Shown: positions 49,803 to 59,323 of the stretch, one piece after another
Layout of the letters: each line of letters starts with the position of its first letter
Numbering within the stretch: the first letter of the stretch is position 1
DNA from: Mesorhizobium sangaii
GTDB taxonomy: Bacteria > Pseudomonadota > Alphaproteobacteria > Rhizobiales > Rhizobiaceae
NCBI RefSeq assembly: GCF_014207355.1
Contig: NZ_JACHEF010000005.1
Span: forward strand, 248,001 to 312,000
Length of the DNA: 64,000 nt
Reading direction: 5' to 3'
The notes under the pieces: model-generated
What the model was told of the DNA's origin: nothing
Seen by the model: only the letters and a program-made list of their open reading frames with translations
The model's database searches: none
Program-made: the position numbers and the translations under genes

Positions 49803-50798
49803 ATGACAACAGCCCTATCGATCTCCCGCAGCGCCCAGGCCAAGGGCGATACACCAGTCCTCTTCTTGAGCGAAGCCGAGGTGAAAACCTGCATCGACCT
49901 TCGCCAGCTTCTCGACGCGCTGGCCGGCGGCTTCAAGGCGCTGTCCGAAGGCAAGGTCGTCAATCCGGCGCGGCCGCAGCTCGATATCCCTGATGCAGGC
50001 TATTCACTGGCGATGCCGGCCTGGATGGCGGGCATGCATCTGACGGTGAAGATCGTCAATGTGTTCGAGGGCAACATCGCCAAAGGCATCCCCAGCCACC
50101 TCGCCACCATCCATCTGTTCGACCCGCAGACCGGCATGCCGGTCTGCGTCATGGACGGCACCTACATCACCGCCGTGCGCACCTCCGGCTCGGCCGTGCT
50201 GTCGGTGCGCGAACTCGCCCGGCGCGACGCCAAGGTAGCGACGGTGGTGGGCGCCGGCGTGCAGGCCGGCCAGCACTTGCACCTACTGCCGCTGGTGCGC
50301 GATTTCGCCGAGATCCGAGTCGTCTCGAAGGAATTCGCCGATGCGCAGGCGCTTGCCGTGCAGCATCCTGGCGTCGTCGCCGTCCGCGATCTCGAAGCCG
50401 CGGTACGCTCGTCGGATGTCGTCTGCCTTGCGACGCATTCCTACGAGCCGGTGATTTCGCCCAACTGGGTGCGGCCTGGCACCCATGTCTCGTCGGTGGG
50501 CGTCGCACCGCCCGGTGGCGAACTGCCGGTCGACCTCATCAAGAGGGCCAGCCTGTTCGTCGAGACCGGCGAAGCCTTCGCCCCGACCCCGGTCGGCTCC
50601 TGCGAACTCGCCGGTCTCGATCCACAAACCGGAACCGAACTCGGCGAAATGCTGCTCGGTCTACGGCCGGGACGCGTCAGCGCCGAGCAGGTCACCGTCT
50701 ACAAGGCCATGGGTGTTGCCATGGAAGACATGGTGGCGGCCGACCTCGCCTATCGCGAAGCGGTTCGGCGGGGATTGGGGCGGGCTGTTGCGCTGTAG
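49803..50798 (+). CDS. Ornithine cyclodeaminase / mu-crystallin family protein
   Basis: 331 aa. N-terminal FLSEAEVKTCIDLRQLLDAL, then ARPQLDIPDAGYSLAMPAWM, and the NAD-binding motif VATVVGAGVQAGQHLHLL. Family members deaminate ornithine to proline, or act as alanine or ketimine reductases; which applies here cannot be told from sequence. It follows a divergent Lrp regulator, consistent with amino-acid metabolism. Confidence 0.88.
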   Translation: MTTALSISRSAQAKGDTPVLFLSEAEVKTCIDLRQLLDALAGGFKALSEGKVVNPARPQLDIPDAGYSLAMPAWMAGMHLTVKIVNVFEGNIAKGIPSHLATIHLFDPQTGMPVCVMDGTYITAVRTSGSAVLSVRELARRDAKVATVVGAGVQAGQHLHLLPLVRDFAEIRVVSKEFADAQALAVQHPGVVAVRDLEAAVRSSDVVCLATHSYEPVISPNWVRPGTHVSSVGVAPPGGELPVDLIKRASLFVETGEAFAPTPVGSCELAGLDPQTGTELGEMLLGLRPGRVSAEQVTVYKAMGVAMEDMVAADLAYREAVRRGLGRAVAL

Positions 50799-50873
50799 CG
50801 GGCTTGGCCGGGCTCATCGTTTAGGTCGGGCGCTGCCCCTCGTAGCCCGTACGATGGGCAGACCGGTTGAATA

Positions 50874-51428
50874 TCAACGCGCCTTGGGCAAGCCGGGCAG
50901 CATCTGGCTTCGCACGCGATCGCCAAGGAAGACGTGATGGAAGATGGCCGCGGCGGCGTGCAGGCCGGCGAGCGATAGGATGATATCGCCAAGCGTGCCG
51001 TGGATGTCCGCCAGCGATGCACCGGCGCCCCACGGGTCGAAAAACGGACCGATGGCGCCGAAGCCGTAGACCGTCACCGGGTGGCCGCCGAACCATGCGC
51101 CGAGCATGGCGGTCGCCGGAACCGCGAACAGAAGCGCATAGAGCGCCCAGTGCGTCACCTTGGAGGCGACGGCCATCCATGCGGGCATCGGCGGTGCATC
51201 GGGAACGCGGTCGAACAGGCGCCAGATCACACGAGCGACCAGCAGCCAGAAGACGGTGAAACCGAGCGACTCGTGAAGCAACAGTGTCGAGGCGCGGGCC
51301 CCGGAATAGCCCCGCGCCGGGGGACCGCCTTCGGAGACCAGGAAGGCGATGAGCACAAGCAGTGCCGTCAGCCAGTGAAACGCCTGGGCAAGGCTTCCGT
51401 AGCGGGTTGTCGTACCGGACAGCGACAT
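50874..51428 (-). CDS. Cytochrome b561 family membrane protein
   Basis: 184 aa from ATG 51428 with GGAGCTC upstream. Four membrane helices with haem-ligand His candidates in LAQAFHWLTALL, LLLHESLGF, VTHWALYALL and LAGLHAAAAIFHHVFLG, the prokaryotic b561 layout. Such proteins transfer electrons in the inner membrane, for example to superoxide or in quinone turnover. An earlier in-frame start at 51557 would add a Cys-rich leader without hydrophobicity. Confidence 0.85.
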   Translation of the reverse strand: MSLSGTTTRYGSLAQAFHWLTALLVLIAFLVSEGGPPARGYSGARASTLLLHESLGFTVFWLLVARVIWRLFDRVPDAPPMPAWMAVASKVTHWALYALLFAVPATAMLGAWFGGHPVTVYGFGAIGPFFDPWGAGASLADIHGTLGDIILSLAGLHAAAAIFHHVFLGDRVRSQMLPGLPKAR

Positions 51429-51636
51429 GCAAGAGCTCCGTTGGACACAATTGTCGTCAAGTGAACATCCGAGTTTGCCGTTCATGTGGCGGTGGCCTCG
51501 CGACGGCCGCGCTGGCGACGGCAAAGATGCCGCGCTGCCGACGGCAAAGCGCCGCACGGGCGGCGGCCGCGCGGAGGTGGAACGCTCCGCCGGGATATGA
51601 GACGCTCACCGCCAGGCCTGGCCAGGAGATGCAACG

Positions 51637-52320
51637 ATGAAACCCACACTGCCGCTGCTGTTGAGCCTCAATGGCGGCTATGTCGATACGGCCGGGTTCC
51701 TGGCTCTACAGGGCCTGTTCACTGCGCATGTGACGGGAAATTTCGTCACCCTAGGCGCCTCGCTGGTGCTTGGCATTTCGGGCGTGCTGGCAAAGCTTTT
51801 GGCGTTGCCGGTGTTCTGCATCGTCGTCATCCTGACCCGGCTCGCCGGCGAGCGCTTGCGCAGACGGGGACGGCCGGCGCTCGGGCCGCTGCTGGCGGCC
51901 AAGCTGGCGCTGCTGATCGCCGGTGCTGCGCTGGCGATCCGCTTTGGCCCCTTCGCCAGCGGTGACGGTGCGGCGGCAATCGTCACCGGCATGGTGCTGG
52001 TCGCCGCGATGGCGATCCAGAATGCGGTGCACCGCGTCCATCTCGCGGCCGCACCCCCGTCAACGCTGATGACCGGCACCACCACCCAGATCATGATCGA
52101 CCTCAGCGATCTCATCGGCGGCGCGAAGCCAGAGGCCCGCCCTGCCCTCATTGCCCGCCTGCGGCGCATGTCGGTGGCGGTCGCCGTGTTCGCGGCCGGC
52201 TGCGCCGTCGCCGCGCTTGGCTTTGCCTTCGCCAATGTTTGGTGCTTCGTCGTGCCGCCTGTGATTGCGTTCTTCGCCCTGCTGCTGCGGCTTGGCGCGC
52301 AGGACGGGGAAACCAGCTAG
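51637..52320 (+). CDS. DUF1275 (YoaK-like) membrane protein
   Basis: 227 aa, six membrane helices. The family text LSLNGGYVDTAGFLALQGLFT followed by AHVTGNFVTLGASLV is diagnostic of DUF1275, and GMVLVAAMAIQNAVHRVHLA and LMTGTTTQIMIDLSDLI agree. Function unknown; members are presumed transporters. GGAGATG precedes the ATG. Its stop overlaps the converging MarR stop within the palindromic tetramer CTAG. Confidence 0.88.
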   Translation: MKPTLPLLLSLNGGYVDTAGFLALQGLFTAHVTGNFVTLGASLVLGISGVLAKLLALPVFCIVVILTRLAGERLRRRGRPALGPLLAAKLALLIAGAALAIRFGPFASGDGAAAIVTGMVLVAAMAIQNAVHRVHLAAAPPSTLMTGTTTQIMIDLSDLIGGAKPEARPALIARLRRMSVAVAVFAAGCAVAALGFAFANVWCFVVPPVIAFFALLLRLGAQDGETS

Positions 52321-52787
52321 CCCTCTTCCTCCGTCCAGATCAGCCGCAGCAGGCGCAGCAGCGTCGCCCGCTCCTTTTTTGTCAGCCGGTGCAGGAACCG
52401 GTCCTCATGCCGGCGAACCTGCCGCCGCCATCCGGGCATGGCCTCCCTGGCGGCCGGCGTCAGGGCGAGCATCTGCACGCGCTTGTCGCCGGCATGGTCG
52501 TCACGCTCGACCAGCCCGCGCTCTTCCAGTTCGCCGAGCAGCGGCGCCATGTTGGCGCTCTTCATGCCGAGCAGTCGGCAGAGTTCGGCGGCGCGGATGC
52601 CGGGCTTCTCGTCGATCAGCGCCAGCATGCCATAGGTCACCGGGCGCAGCGCCGCCTCGGCCAGCTCGACCGCGAAATCGTTGAGCGCAATGGCCGAGGC
52701 GCGTTTGAGATTGTAGCCGATCTGCGCATCGAGCGCGTCTTCGGGTGCCGCGCCTGGCGCGCTGCGACTGGTGTGAGCCTCGTCCAT
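52317..52787 (-). CDS. MarR family repressor of the hydroxycinnamate genes
   Basis: 156 aa from ATG 52787; longer in-frame starts would pass through the operators. The winged-helix core is clear (PGIRAAELCRLLGMKSANMAPLL, LEERGLVERDDHAGDKRVQML), with the basic wing after DHAGDKR. Divergent from the hydratase-lyase gene with two palindromes between them. By analogy with FerR/HcaR, the expected inducer is a hydroxycinnamoyl-CoA thioester. Confidence 0.88.
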   Translation of the reverse strand: MDEAHTSRSAPGAAPEDALDAQIGYNLKRASAIALNDFAVELAEAALRPVTYGMLALIDEKPGIRAAELCRLLGMKSANMAPLLGELEERGLVERDDHAGDKRVQMLALTPAAREAMPGWRRQVRRHEDRFLHRLTKKERATLLRLLRLIWTEEEG

Positions 52788-52833
52788 GTTGCAACCGATC
52801 GCCGCGATCAAGCCCCTTGTCAAGCGAAAAAGA

Positions 52834-52871
52834 CTATGCGACATAGCAAACATGATCGCTATGTTGCATAG
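52834..52871. promoter_or_regulatory. Twin CTATG-N3-CATAG operators
   Basis: CTATG-CGA-CATAG at 52834-52846 and CTATG-TTG-CATAG at 52859-52871, centres 25 bp apart, in the divergent gap between the MarR and hydratase-lyase genes. Confidence 0.8.
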
Positions 52872-52912
52872 CAATTTTCACCAGTACAGCAGGGAAACGG
52901 GAGGACCTGACC

Positions 52913-53728
52913 ATGACCGAAGAGACCGTTGCCTGTGACGTCGAGAACGGCATCGCCTGGGTGCGCTTCAACCGTCCGGACAAACGCAATTGCATGAACC
53001 CGGCGCTCAACCGGCGAATGATGGAGGTTCTCGACGAGTTGGAATTCCGCGACGATGTCGGCGTGCTGGTGCTGTCGGGCGAAGGCAGCGCCTGGTCGGC
53101 GGGCATGGACCTCAAGGAGTATTTCCGCGAGACTGAAGCCAAGGGCCTGGGCGCCATCCGCAAGGCGCAATCCGAAGCCTATGGCTGGTGGCGGCGGCTA
53201 CGTTGGTACGGCAAGCCGACCATCGCCATGGTCAATGGCTGGTGCTTCGGCGGCGGCTATGGCCCGCTCTTCGCTTGCGACCTCGCCTTCGCCGCCGACG
53301 AGGCGCAGTTCGCCCTGTCCGAGATCAACTGGGGCATCCTTCCTGGCGGCGGCGCCACCAAGGTCGTGGTCGACCTCTTGTCGATGCGCGACGCCATGTA
53401 CCACGCGCTGACCGGCGAGCTCATCGACGGCAGGAAGGCCGCCGCCTGGAAGCTGGTCAATGAAAGCCTGCCGCTGGCGGATCTGAAGGCACGTGTCACC
53501 GAGGTCGCCACCCTCTTGCTCAAGAAGAACCCGATTGCCCTGAAGGCGACCAAGGACGCCATCCGCCGCGTCGCCGAGATGACCTACGACAATGCAGAGG
53601 ACTATCTCGTGCGGGCGCAAGAGGCGGCCAATTCCCACGACAATGAGGGCCGCAAGGAAGGCATCCGCCAGTTCATCGACGAAAAGAGCTACAAGCCGGG
53701 TCTCGGCACCTACGACAAGGCAAGGTGA
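52913..53728 (+). CDS. p-Hydroxycinnamoyl-CoA hydratase/lyase
   Basis: 271 aa, crotonase fold. Family text WSAGMDLKEYFRE, RRLRWYGKPTIAMVNGWCFG (oxyanion hole), and EINWGILPGGGATK with the catalytic Glu match hydroxycinnamoyl-CoA hydratase-lyases, which split feruloyl-, coumaroyl- or caffeoyl-CoA into the benzaldehyde and acetyl-CoA. Length fits the family (about 275 aa). The CoA ligase for the same pathway begins 38 nt after the stop. No aldehyde dehydrogenase for the vanillin-type product is seen nearby. Confidence 0.88.
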   Translation: MTEETVACDVENGIAWVRFNRPDKRNCMNPALNRRMMEVLDELEFRDDVGVLVLSGEGSAWSAGMDLKEYFRETEAKGLGAIRKAQSEAYGWWRRLRWYGKPTIAMVNGWCFGGGYGPLFACDLAFAADEAQFALSEINWGILPGGGATKVVVDLLSMRDAMYHALTGELIDGRKAAAWKLVNESLPLADLKARVTEVATLLLKKNPIALKATKDAIRRVAEMTYDNAEDYLVRAQEAANSHDNEGRKEGIRQFIDEKSYKPGLGTYDKAR

Positions 53729-53766
53729 TCCCGCAAAGTACAGGCAATCCTGGGGAGGAGATGCAG

Positions 53767-55281
53767 ATGCCGGCCTGGACGACATCAGACCCCGTGGCCC
53801 TGCACGCCAGGGCGCAGCCGGATCGTCTCGCTTGTGTCGACCTGGCCACTGGCCGGCGCTGGACCTATTTCGCGCTGGACGAAGCCATCCAGCGTGCCGT
53901 CGGTGTTCTCGAAGCCGGCCATGGCATCGCGGCCGGCCAACGGGTCGCGACGATAGCCCGCAACAGCGCCGATCTCCTGATCCTTCAGCAGGCTTCGATG
54001 CGGCTCGGCGCCATCTTCGTGCCGCTCAACTGGCGGCTTGCCAGCGCCGAGCAGAAGACGATCCTCGAGGATTGCGATCCGCTGCTTCTGTTGCATGACT
54101 CGGCCCTCGATTTAGCGCTGCCCAAAAGCTGCAGGCCGGTCGAAGTCGCTGCCTTCGCGGCGGCGGTCGAGGCGCATGCGCCGGCAGCGCGCCGCCCGTT
54201 ACCGGCGGACGACACGCCGTCGATCATCCTCTACACATCCGGCACGTCGGGCCGGCCGAAGGGAGTTATCGTCACCGAGCGCAACGCCTTCGCCACAGCG
54301 GTCAATTTCGGCGTGCTGGGGCGGGTCGGAAACGCCAGCATCTTCCTCTGCGACGCGCCGATGTTCCATGTCATCGGCCTCATCACCAACCTGCGGCCAC
54401 CTCTGCTTCAGGGTGGCACGGTGCTGATCTCGCCCGGCTTCGACGCCGGCCTCACCAACCGTCGCCTCGCCGATCCCGCACTTGGCGTCACCCACTATTT
54501 CTGTGTGCCGCAGATGGCCAGAATGCTGCACGACCATCCGGATTTTGCGCCCGCGAACTGGACTTCGCTCACCGCCATCTTCACCGGCGGAGCGCCAAAC
54601 CCCGCCGCCGAGATCAACTGGTGGCTGGCGCGAGGTGTGCGCATGGTAGACGGCTTCGGCATGACGGAGGCCGGCACCGTGCTCGGCATGCCGGTCGAGA
54701 CCGAAAGGATCGCCCGCAAGGCGGGCTCGGCGGGACTTGCGGCGCCGACGATCGGCCTTCGCATCGTCGACGACGATGGCCGCGACGTCGCTGCGGGCGA
54801 ACCAGGCGAGATCTGGCTGTCCGGCCCCAGCCTCACATCAGGCTACTGGAACCGGCCGGAGGAGACGGCCCGCGCCTTCACCGCCGATGGCTGGTTCCGC
54901 ACCGGCGACATCGCGCGGCAGGACGGCGAAGGCTTCGTCACCCTCGTCGACCGCCGCAAGGACATGTTCATTTCCGGCGGCGAGAACGTCTATCCGGTCG
55001 AAATCGAGATGGCGCTGCTCGACCACCCCGACATCGCCGAGGCGGCCGTGATCGGCGTCGCCGACCAGCGATGGGGCGAAGTCGGGCGCGCCTTTGTCGT
55101 GGTCAAACCCGGCTGCGTTGTCGACCCGGCTGATCTGGCAAGCCACTGCGGCGCCCGCATCGCCCGCTACAAGGTGCCGAAGGAGTTCTTGCTCACCGAT
55201 ACGCTGCCGCGCACCGCATCCGGCAAGATCCAGAAACACATTCTACGCACCTGGACAGCACCGACCAGCGGGCAAGCCTGA
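53767..55281 (+). CDS. AMP-forming CoA ligase (hydroxycinnamate:CoA ligase, probable)
   Basis: 504 aa from ATG 53767, which has GGGAGGAG at 6-nt spacing; two ATGs just before it are too close or unsupported. Adenylate-forming motifs: ILYTSGTSGRPKGV (residue about 155), DGFGMTEAGTV, GWFRTGDIARQDGEGF, DRRKDMFISGGENVYP, and the catalytic Lys in PRTASGKIQK. It sits in an operon behind the hydratase-lyase, so it probably activates a hydroxycinnamic acid (ferulate or coumarate). Confidence 0.88.
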   Translation: MPAWTTSDPVALHARAQPDRLACVDLATGRRWTYFALDEAIQRAVGVLEAGHGIAAGQRVATIARNSADLLILQQASMRLGAIFVPLNWRLASAEQKTILEDCDPLLLLHDSALDLALPKSCRPVEVAAFAAAVEAHAPAARRPLPADDTPSIILYTSGTSGRPKGVIVTERNAFATAVNFGVLGRVGNASIFLCDAPMFHVIGLITNLRPPLLQGGTVLISPGFDAGLTNRRLADPALGVTHYFCVPQMARMLHDHPDFAPANWTSLTAIFTGGAPNPAAEINWWLARGVRMVDGFGMTEAGTVLGMPVETERIARKAGSAGLAAPTIGLRIVDDDGRDVAAGEPGEIWLSGPSLTSGYWNRPEETARAFTADGWFRTGDIARQDGEGFVTLVDRRKDMFISGGENVYPVEIEMALLDHPDIAEAAVIGVADQRWGEVGRAFVVVKPGCVVDPADLASHCGARIARYKVPKEFLLTDTLPRTASGKIQKHILRTWTAPTSGQA

Positions 55282-55295
55282 GGCTCGACCGTCAT

Positions 55296-56018
55296 TCAGC
55301 CCGCGGGCGCGGACTGAAACATCGCCACGGCCGCCGCGACGATTTCCGCATTGTCCCTCGCCATGCTGCCATCGGCGAGCGTCTTGCCGTCTTCCAACCC
55401 GACCCGCGTCGACCAGCGCTTGCGATGCGCAAGCACGACGAATGGCCAGACCGTGGCGTCGACGCCGTGCAGCAGGATCGGCCGCCGCACCCCGGCACGC
55501 TCGAGCACGGCGGCGATGCCATCCGCCTCGTCCAGCGCAGCCGGCAGGTCCTGGATATCGATCTCGATCAGGATGCGCAGCACGCGGCTGTGGTCGGCAA
55601 GACCGACGAAGCGCTCGGCATCGGCTGTTGTGGCAAGCCCCGCCTCGATGCCGACGCCGCGCTGGCGCAGCAGCTCCATTACGCCGGGCGCATCGACCTC
55701 CGACAAATTGACCGACGCATAGTCGGGCAGTTCCTGCCACGCGCCGATCGCGGCGCGGGTCCGCTCGACATCGTTCTCGATCCAGGCGCCGGTCGACACG
55801 CCAATGAGCGTGCCCGGGCAGGCCCGGCGCACCGCCAGCACGGTAGCGTCGACCGCCGCCAGGGTTTCGCGCTCGTCAATGCGCGGATGGATGTGCAGTT
55901 CGGCCGCACCGGCGGCGACACAAGCCGCGGCGTCGTTGGCCATCGCCTGTGCATCGAGCGGCAACCTGGGATGGAAATCGCGTGGACGCGCGCCGTTGAT
56001 GCAGGCCTGGACGATCAT
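55296..56018 (-). CDS. BKACE (beta-keto acid cleavage enzyme, DUF849)
   Basis: 240 aa from ATG 56018 with GAGG ahead. Zinc motif ELHIHPRIDERETL, then NLSEVDAPGVMELLRQRG, GLATTADAERFVGL and VGLEDGKTLADG: the BKACE family, which condenses a beta-keto acid with acetyl-CoA to give acetoacetate and a CoA thioester. This member is short (usual length 270-310 aa). It converges on the CoA-ligase gene (14 nt apart). The substrate is unknown. Confidence 0.8.
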   Translation of the reverse strand: MIVQACINGARPRDFHPRLPLDAQAMANDAAACVAAGAAELHIHPRIDERETLAAVDATVLAVRRACPGTLIGVSTGAWIENDVERTRAAIGAWQELPDYASVNLSEVDAPGVMELLRQRGVGIEAGLATTADAERFVGLADHSRVLRILIEIDIQDLPAALDEADGIAAVLERAGVRRPILLHGVDATVWPFVVLAHRKRWSTRVGLEDGKTLADGSMARDNAEIVAAAVAMFQSAPAG

Positions 56019-56192
56019 CGATCCCACCTCGGACAAGGAGGTTGCAGTCTAGCCGCGCAGCAAGACGCGGCAAAGAGCTGGAGACTCGCTCCTGACAGGG
56101 CGCGCAACATTCGACGGCATTTGAATAAAAGCCGCCTGTGGATATTTACCCCGAATTCCGCAGGGCCCGGCAAAATGCATTAGGGCGGGATC

Positions 56193-56399
56193 ATGGAGAG
56201 ACCATTGACCAGTGATTTTTCAGCGGCCCGCATCCACCTCGAACGCGCCTATCACTATCTGCAAGGCAGTGACGAGACGAGCCGCATGGCATGTGACGCC
56301 CTCGATCTGTTGATCGAAACGGTGGCAGAGGCACAGCACAGGCCATCCGAGGCTGGAGTGCTGGAATTTCCGCAGTCGACGGCGCGGCGAACCGCCTAA
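56193..56399 (+). CDS. Small helical hypothetical protein
   Basis: 68 aa from an ATG behind AGGGCGGG. Helical core ARIHLERAYHYLQGSDETSR and CDALDLLIETVAEAQH. Not recognised as a named family. It lies 7 nt before a strong hairpin shared with the converging GGDEF gene. Confidence 0.6.
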   Translation: MERPLTSDFSAARIHLERAYHYLQGSDETSRMACDALDLLIETVAEAQHRPSEAGVLEFPQSTARRTA

Positions 56400-56405
56400 G
56401 ATGTT

Positions 56406-56442
56406 TTGAGACTCAGGCCGGCTGGCCCGGCCTGAATCTCAA
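56406..56442. terminator. Long hairpin between convergent genes
   Basis: TTGAGACTCAGGCCGG and CCGGCCTGAATCTCAA, a 16-bp near-perfect stem with one mismatch. A second related motif (TGTTGAGATT) stands at 47210-47219 after the first GGDEF-EAL gene. It can terminate both genes here. Confidence 0.6.
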
Positions 56443-56468
56443 CACACCTGAATCTCAATATATCTGGG

Positions 56469-58565
56469 TCACGATGCCTTACGGGTCGCCACCACTTCGG
56501 TCGTGCGCGAAACGATCGCCTCCAGCGGTTCCGGCCGGTGCAGCAAGAACCCCTGGCCGAAGGCGACGCCCATGTCGCTCAGCATCGTCAACGTATCCTG
56601 CCGTTCGATCTTCTCGCCCACCACATCGCAGCCCAGACTACGGGCAATGCTGGTGATAGCCAGCACGATCTCGCGGTCGAAGCGGCTTTGCGTGATGTGC
56701 TCGACAAAGGAACCGTCGATCTTGATCGTGTCGACGGGGAAGCGCCTGAGATATTCGAACGAACTCATGCCGGCGCCGAAATCGTCGAGGCTGACCCGGC
56801 AGTGCCGCTCGCGCGCCTTGCGCACGAATTGTTCCGCGGCGTCGAAATTCGTGACCGCGGCGGTCTCGGTAATCTCGAAGCCGATGCCCGAATGCGGCAC
56901 CCCGGTCTCCTCGATGACGCTGTCGACGAACGCCCACAATTGCGGATCGCTCAACGTCTGCGCCGACAGGTTGAAGCCGAGCGTCAGCGCGCCCGAGCGC
57001 AAGGCCGCGCCATGCCGCGACAGCGCGGTGCGGATGATCCAGCGGTCGAGCCTGGAAGCGATGCCGAACCGCTCGGCCACCGGAATGAACTCTCCGGGCG
57101 GCACCAGGCGGCCATTGCGCGCGACGAGCCTCGCCAGCACTTCGACATGGCGGCTCTCTTGCCACGGCCTGCCCAGCAGATGGATTTCCTGGCCGAACAG
57201 TTTCAGCCGCCCGTCTTCCATGGCGTCGACGGTGTCGGCGGCGATGCGCGCCGCATTCAGCCCGCCCGAGCCCGATGCCGTCTTGACGGAGAACACCGCG
57301 AAACGGTTTCGTCCGGCAGCCTTGGCCGCGTAGCAGGCATCGTCGGCGCACGCCAGCGCGTCGGCCACCGTGGTGCCGGCGTCATCGACGAAGGCGATGC
57401 CGATCGAGGCCGCCAGCTTGCGCGTCGATGCGGCCGGGCCGAGATCGGCTTCGCGCACCGCGCCAAGCACGGCAGTGGCGATCCGCTCGGCCTGCGCGGC
57501 ATAGCAATGCGGCACCACCAGCGCGAATTCGTCGCCGCCGAGCCGCGCCGCATGCGCCGATGGCGGCAGACAAGCGCGGATGCCGGCGGCAACGCTCTTC
57601 AGCGCCAGGTCGCCGGCCGCATGGCCGGCAAAATCGTTGAGCGCCTTGAAGTAGTCGAGATCGACATAGAACACGGCGAGCGGCGCACCCGCCGCGATAT
57701 GGTCGGCGAGCAGCCGGTCGAAGGCGGAGCGGTTCCACAGGCCGGTCAGCGCATCATGCCGAGCCGCGTAGGCGAGCTCCTGCTCGCGCAGCTTTTCCTC
57801 GGTGATGTCGCGCACCGTGCCGAGGATCTGGCCGGCGGCACCCGCGGCGGCGACGAAGCGGACCAGCGATTCGATGTGGCGGATCTCGCCGTCGCGTCTG
57901 ATGATACGGTATTGATTGGCGATGACGGCGTCCGTTCCCATCGGTGCCCGGTGCGCGCGCTCGGTGGCTTCCTTGTCTTCGGGATGCAGATAGCTGTGCC
58001 AAAGGTCGGCCGTCACCTCGTCGGTGTCGGCGACGAGGCCGAACATGTCCCTGGTGCGGGTGTCCCAATAGCTCTTGTTGGTGGCGATGTCGTAGTGCCA
58101 GATGCCGGTGCCGCTGGCGGCGAGCGCCAGGCGGAAGCGCACATTGACCTTTTCGAGCTCGGCTTCGGCCGCCTTCTGCTTGGTGATGTCGGTCTGCACG
58201 CCCATCAGCCGCAGCGGCTTTCCGGACGTGTCGCGCTCGACGATGCCGCCGCGATCGAGCACCCATACCCAGTGACCCTGCTTGTGCTTCAGCCTGAGTT
58301 CGGTCTCGATGGCGTCGGTCTGTCCGGCAATGTGGCGGTCGCCGCTGGCCAGCGCCCGCTCGCGATCGTCGGGATGGGTCAGTTGCAGCCACAGGTCGCT
58401 GGTGTTGGCAAGTTCGCTTTCGTCATAGCCCAGCATCCGCGCCCAGGTCGCGGAATAGAAGCAATCGCCGCTCGCAAGATCCCAGTCCCAGACACCAAGA
58501 TGCGCGCGTTCCAGGGCCTTGGCCCAGAACGTTCCATTGCGACTTTTCTTGTCCTGACGCGCCAT
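56469..58565 (-). CDS. PAS-PAS-GGDEF-EAL cyclic-di-GMP enzyme
   Basis: 698 aa, soluble. Two PAS domains (WDWDLASGDCFYSATWARML; GIWHYDIATNKSYWDTRTRD) each with PAC text (GHWVWVLDRGG, ITEEKLREQELAY), a GGDEF domain with intact RLGGDEFALVV near residue 341, and an EAL domain where the signature reads EVLARL near residue 473 but LDDFGAG and KID are present. Probably a diguanylate cyclase, with the EAL domain regulatory or weakly active. The sensed signal is unknown. Confidence 0.9.
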   Translation of the reverse strand: MARQDKKSRNGTFWAKALERAHLGVWDWDLASGDCFYSATWARMLGYDESELANTSDLWLQLTHPDDRERALASGDRHIAGQTDAIETELRLKHKQGHWVWVLDRGGIVERDTSGKPLRLMGVQTDITKQKAAEAELEKVNVRFRLALAASGTGIWHYDIATNKSYWDTRTRDMFGLVADTDEVTADLWHSYLHPEDKEATERAHRAPMGTDAVIANQYRIIRRDGEIRHIESLVRFVAAAGAAGQILGTVRDITEEKLREQELAYAARHDALTGLWNRSAFDRLLADHIAAGAPLAVFYVDLDYFKALNDFAGHAAGDLALKSVAAGIRACLPPSAHAARLGGDEFALVVPHCYAAQAERIATAVLGAVREADLGPAASTRKLAASIGIAFVDDAGTTVADALACADDACYAAKAAGRNRFAVFSVKTASGSGGLNAARIAADTVDAMEDGRLKLFGQEIHLLGRPWQESRHVEVLARLVARNGRLVPPGEFIPVAERFGIASRLDRWIIRTALSRHGAALRSGALTLGFNLSAQTLSDPQLWAFVDSVIEETGVPHSGIGFEITETAAVTNFDAAEQFVRKARERHCRVSLDDFGAGMSSFEYLRRFPVDTIKIDGSFVEHITQSRFDREIVLAITSIARSLGCDVVGEKIERQDTLTMLSDMGVAFGQGFLLHRPEPLEAIVSRTTEVVATRKAS

Positions 58566-58811
58566 CGTCTGTTTCGCTCATCCCCACCCGCGGGGCAATC
58601 TGCAGCAAAACCAGAGAAGAAACAGTTACCGAAGGAGGATTGCCCAGAGCGGCGATCCTGCGTTGCCAGCTGCGTGGGCGTTGCCGGTACCTCCCCGCCT
58701 TTCGATTGGCCGGCAAGAACCGGAATTTTGCGCCCGCCGGATCGTCCTAGTGCTTGCCCCAGGTCACCGGTGAACACGGTGATCCCAAGTCAAAAACAAG
58801 AGGACCTCCCA

Positions 58812-59261
58812 ATGACCAAGCAAGAAGACAATAAGGCCGTCGTCGTCAGATGGTTCACCGACTTCTGGGGTGAAACCTGCGATCTGTCGGTGGTCGACGA
58901 CATCGCCGCACCCGACATGCTGCTGAAATACTCGCTGCATGAGCCGCGCCGCGGCCGCGACGACATCAAGGCCTTCATGACCGACTTCCGCGCCGCCTTC
59001 CCGGACCTCAACTTCTGGGCCACCGCCGACCTCATCGCCGAAGGCGACTATGTCGTCGGCCAGTGGGAGGGCGGCGGCACGCATACCGGTCCGGCGTTCA
59101 GCGATTTCCTCGTCGGGTCGCTGCGGGCCGCCACCGGCCGCACCATGCGCTTCACCGGCACCACCGTGCTGAAAGTGGTCGACGGCAGGATCGTCGAGGA
59201 GATCGGCCTCGACGACGGCGTTGCCGCCCTTACTCAGCTCGGCCTCATCAAGGCCGCCTGA
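58812..59261 (+). CDS. Ester cyclase / SnoaL-like protein
   Basis: 149 aa from ATG 58812. NTF2-fold: NKAVVVRWFTDFWGETCDLS, then DMLLKYSLHEPRRGRDDIKAFM, VVGQWEGGGTHTGPAFSDFL and TTVLKVVDGRIVEEIG. Resembles polyketide-cyclase-like ester cyclases; the substrate is unknown. A second NTF2-fold protein is encoded at 4012. It may be linked to the neighbouring HxlR/DUF1330 region but lies on the other side of a secreted protein gene. Confidence 0.85.
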   Translation: MTKQEDNKAVVVRWFTDFWGETCDLSVVDDIAAPDMLLKYSLHEPRRGRDDIKAFMTDFRAAFPDLNFWATADLIAEGDYVVGQWEGGGTHTGPAFSDFLVGSLRAATGRTMRFTGTTVLKVVDGRIVEEIGLDDGVAALTQLGLIKAA

Positions 59262-59323
59262 AGCGGTTCACGCAACCGCGTGTTGAGTGGCCAGGCGGCA
59301 TTGGCGCCGCCTGGCCTTGCCGG

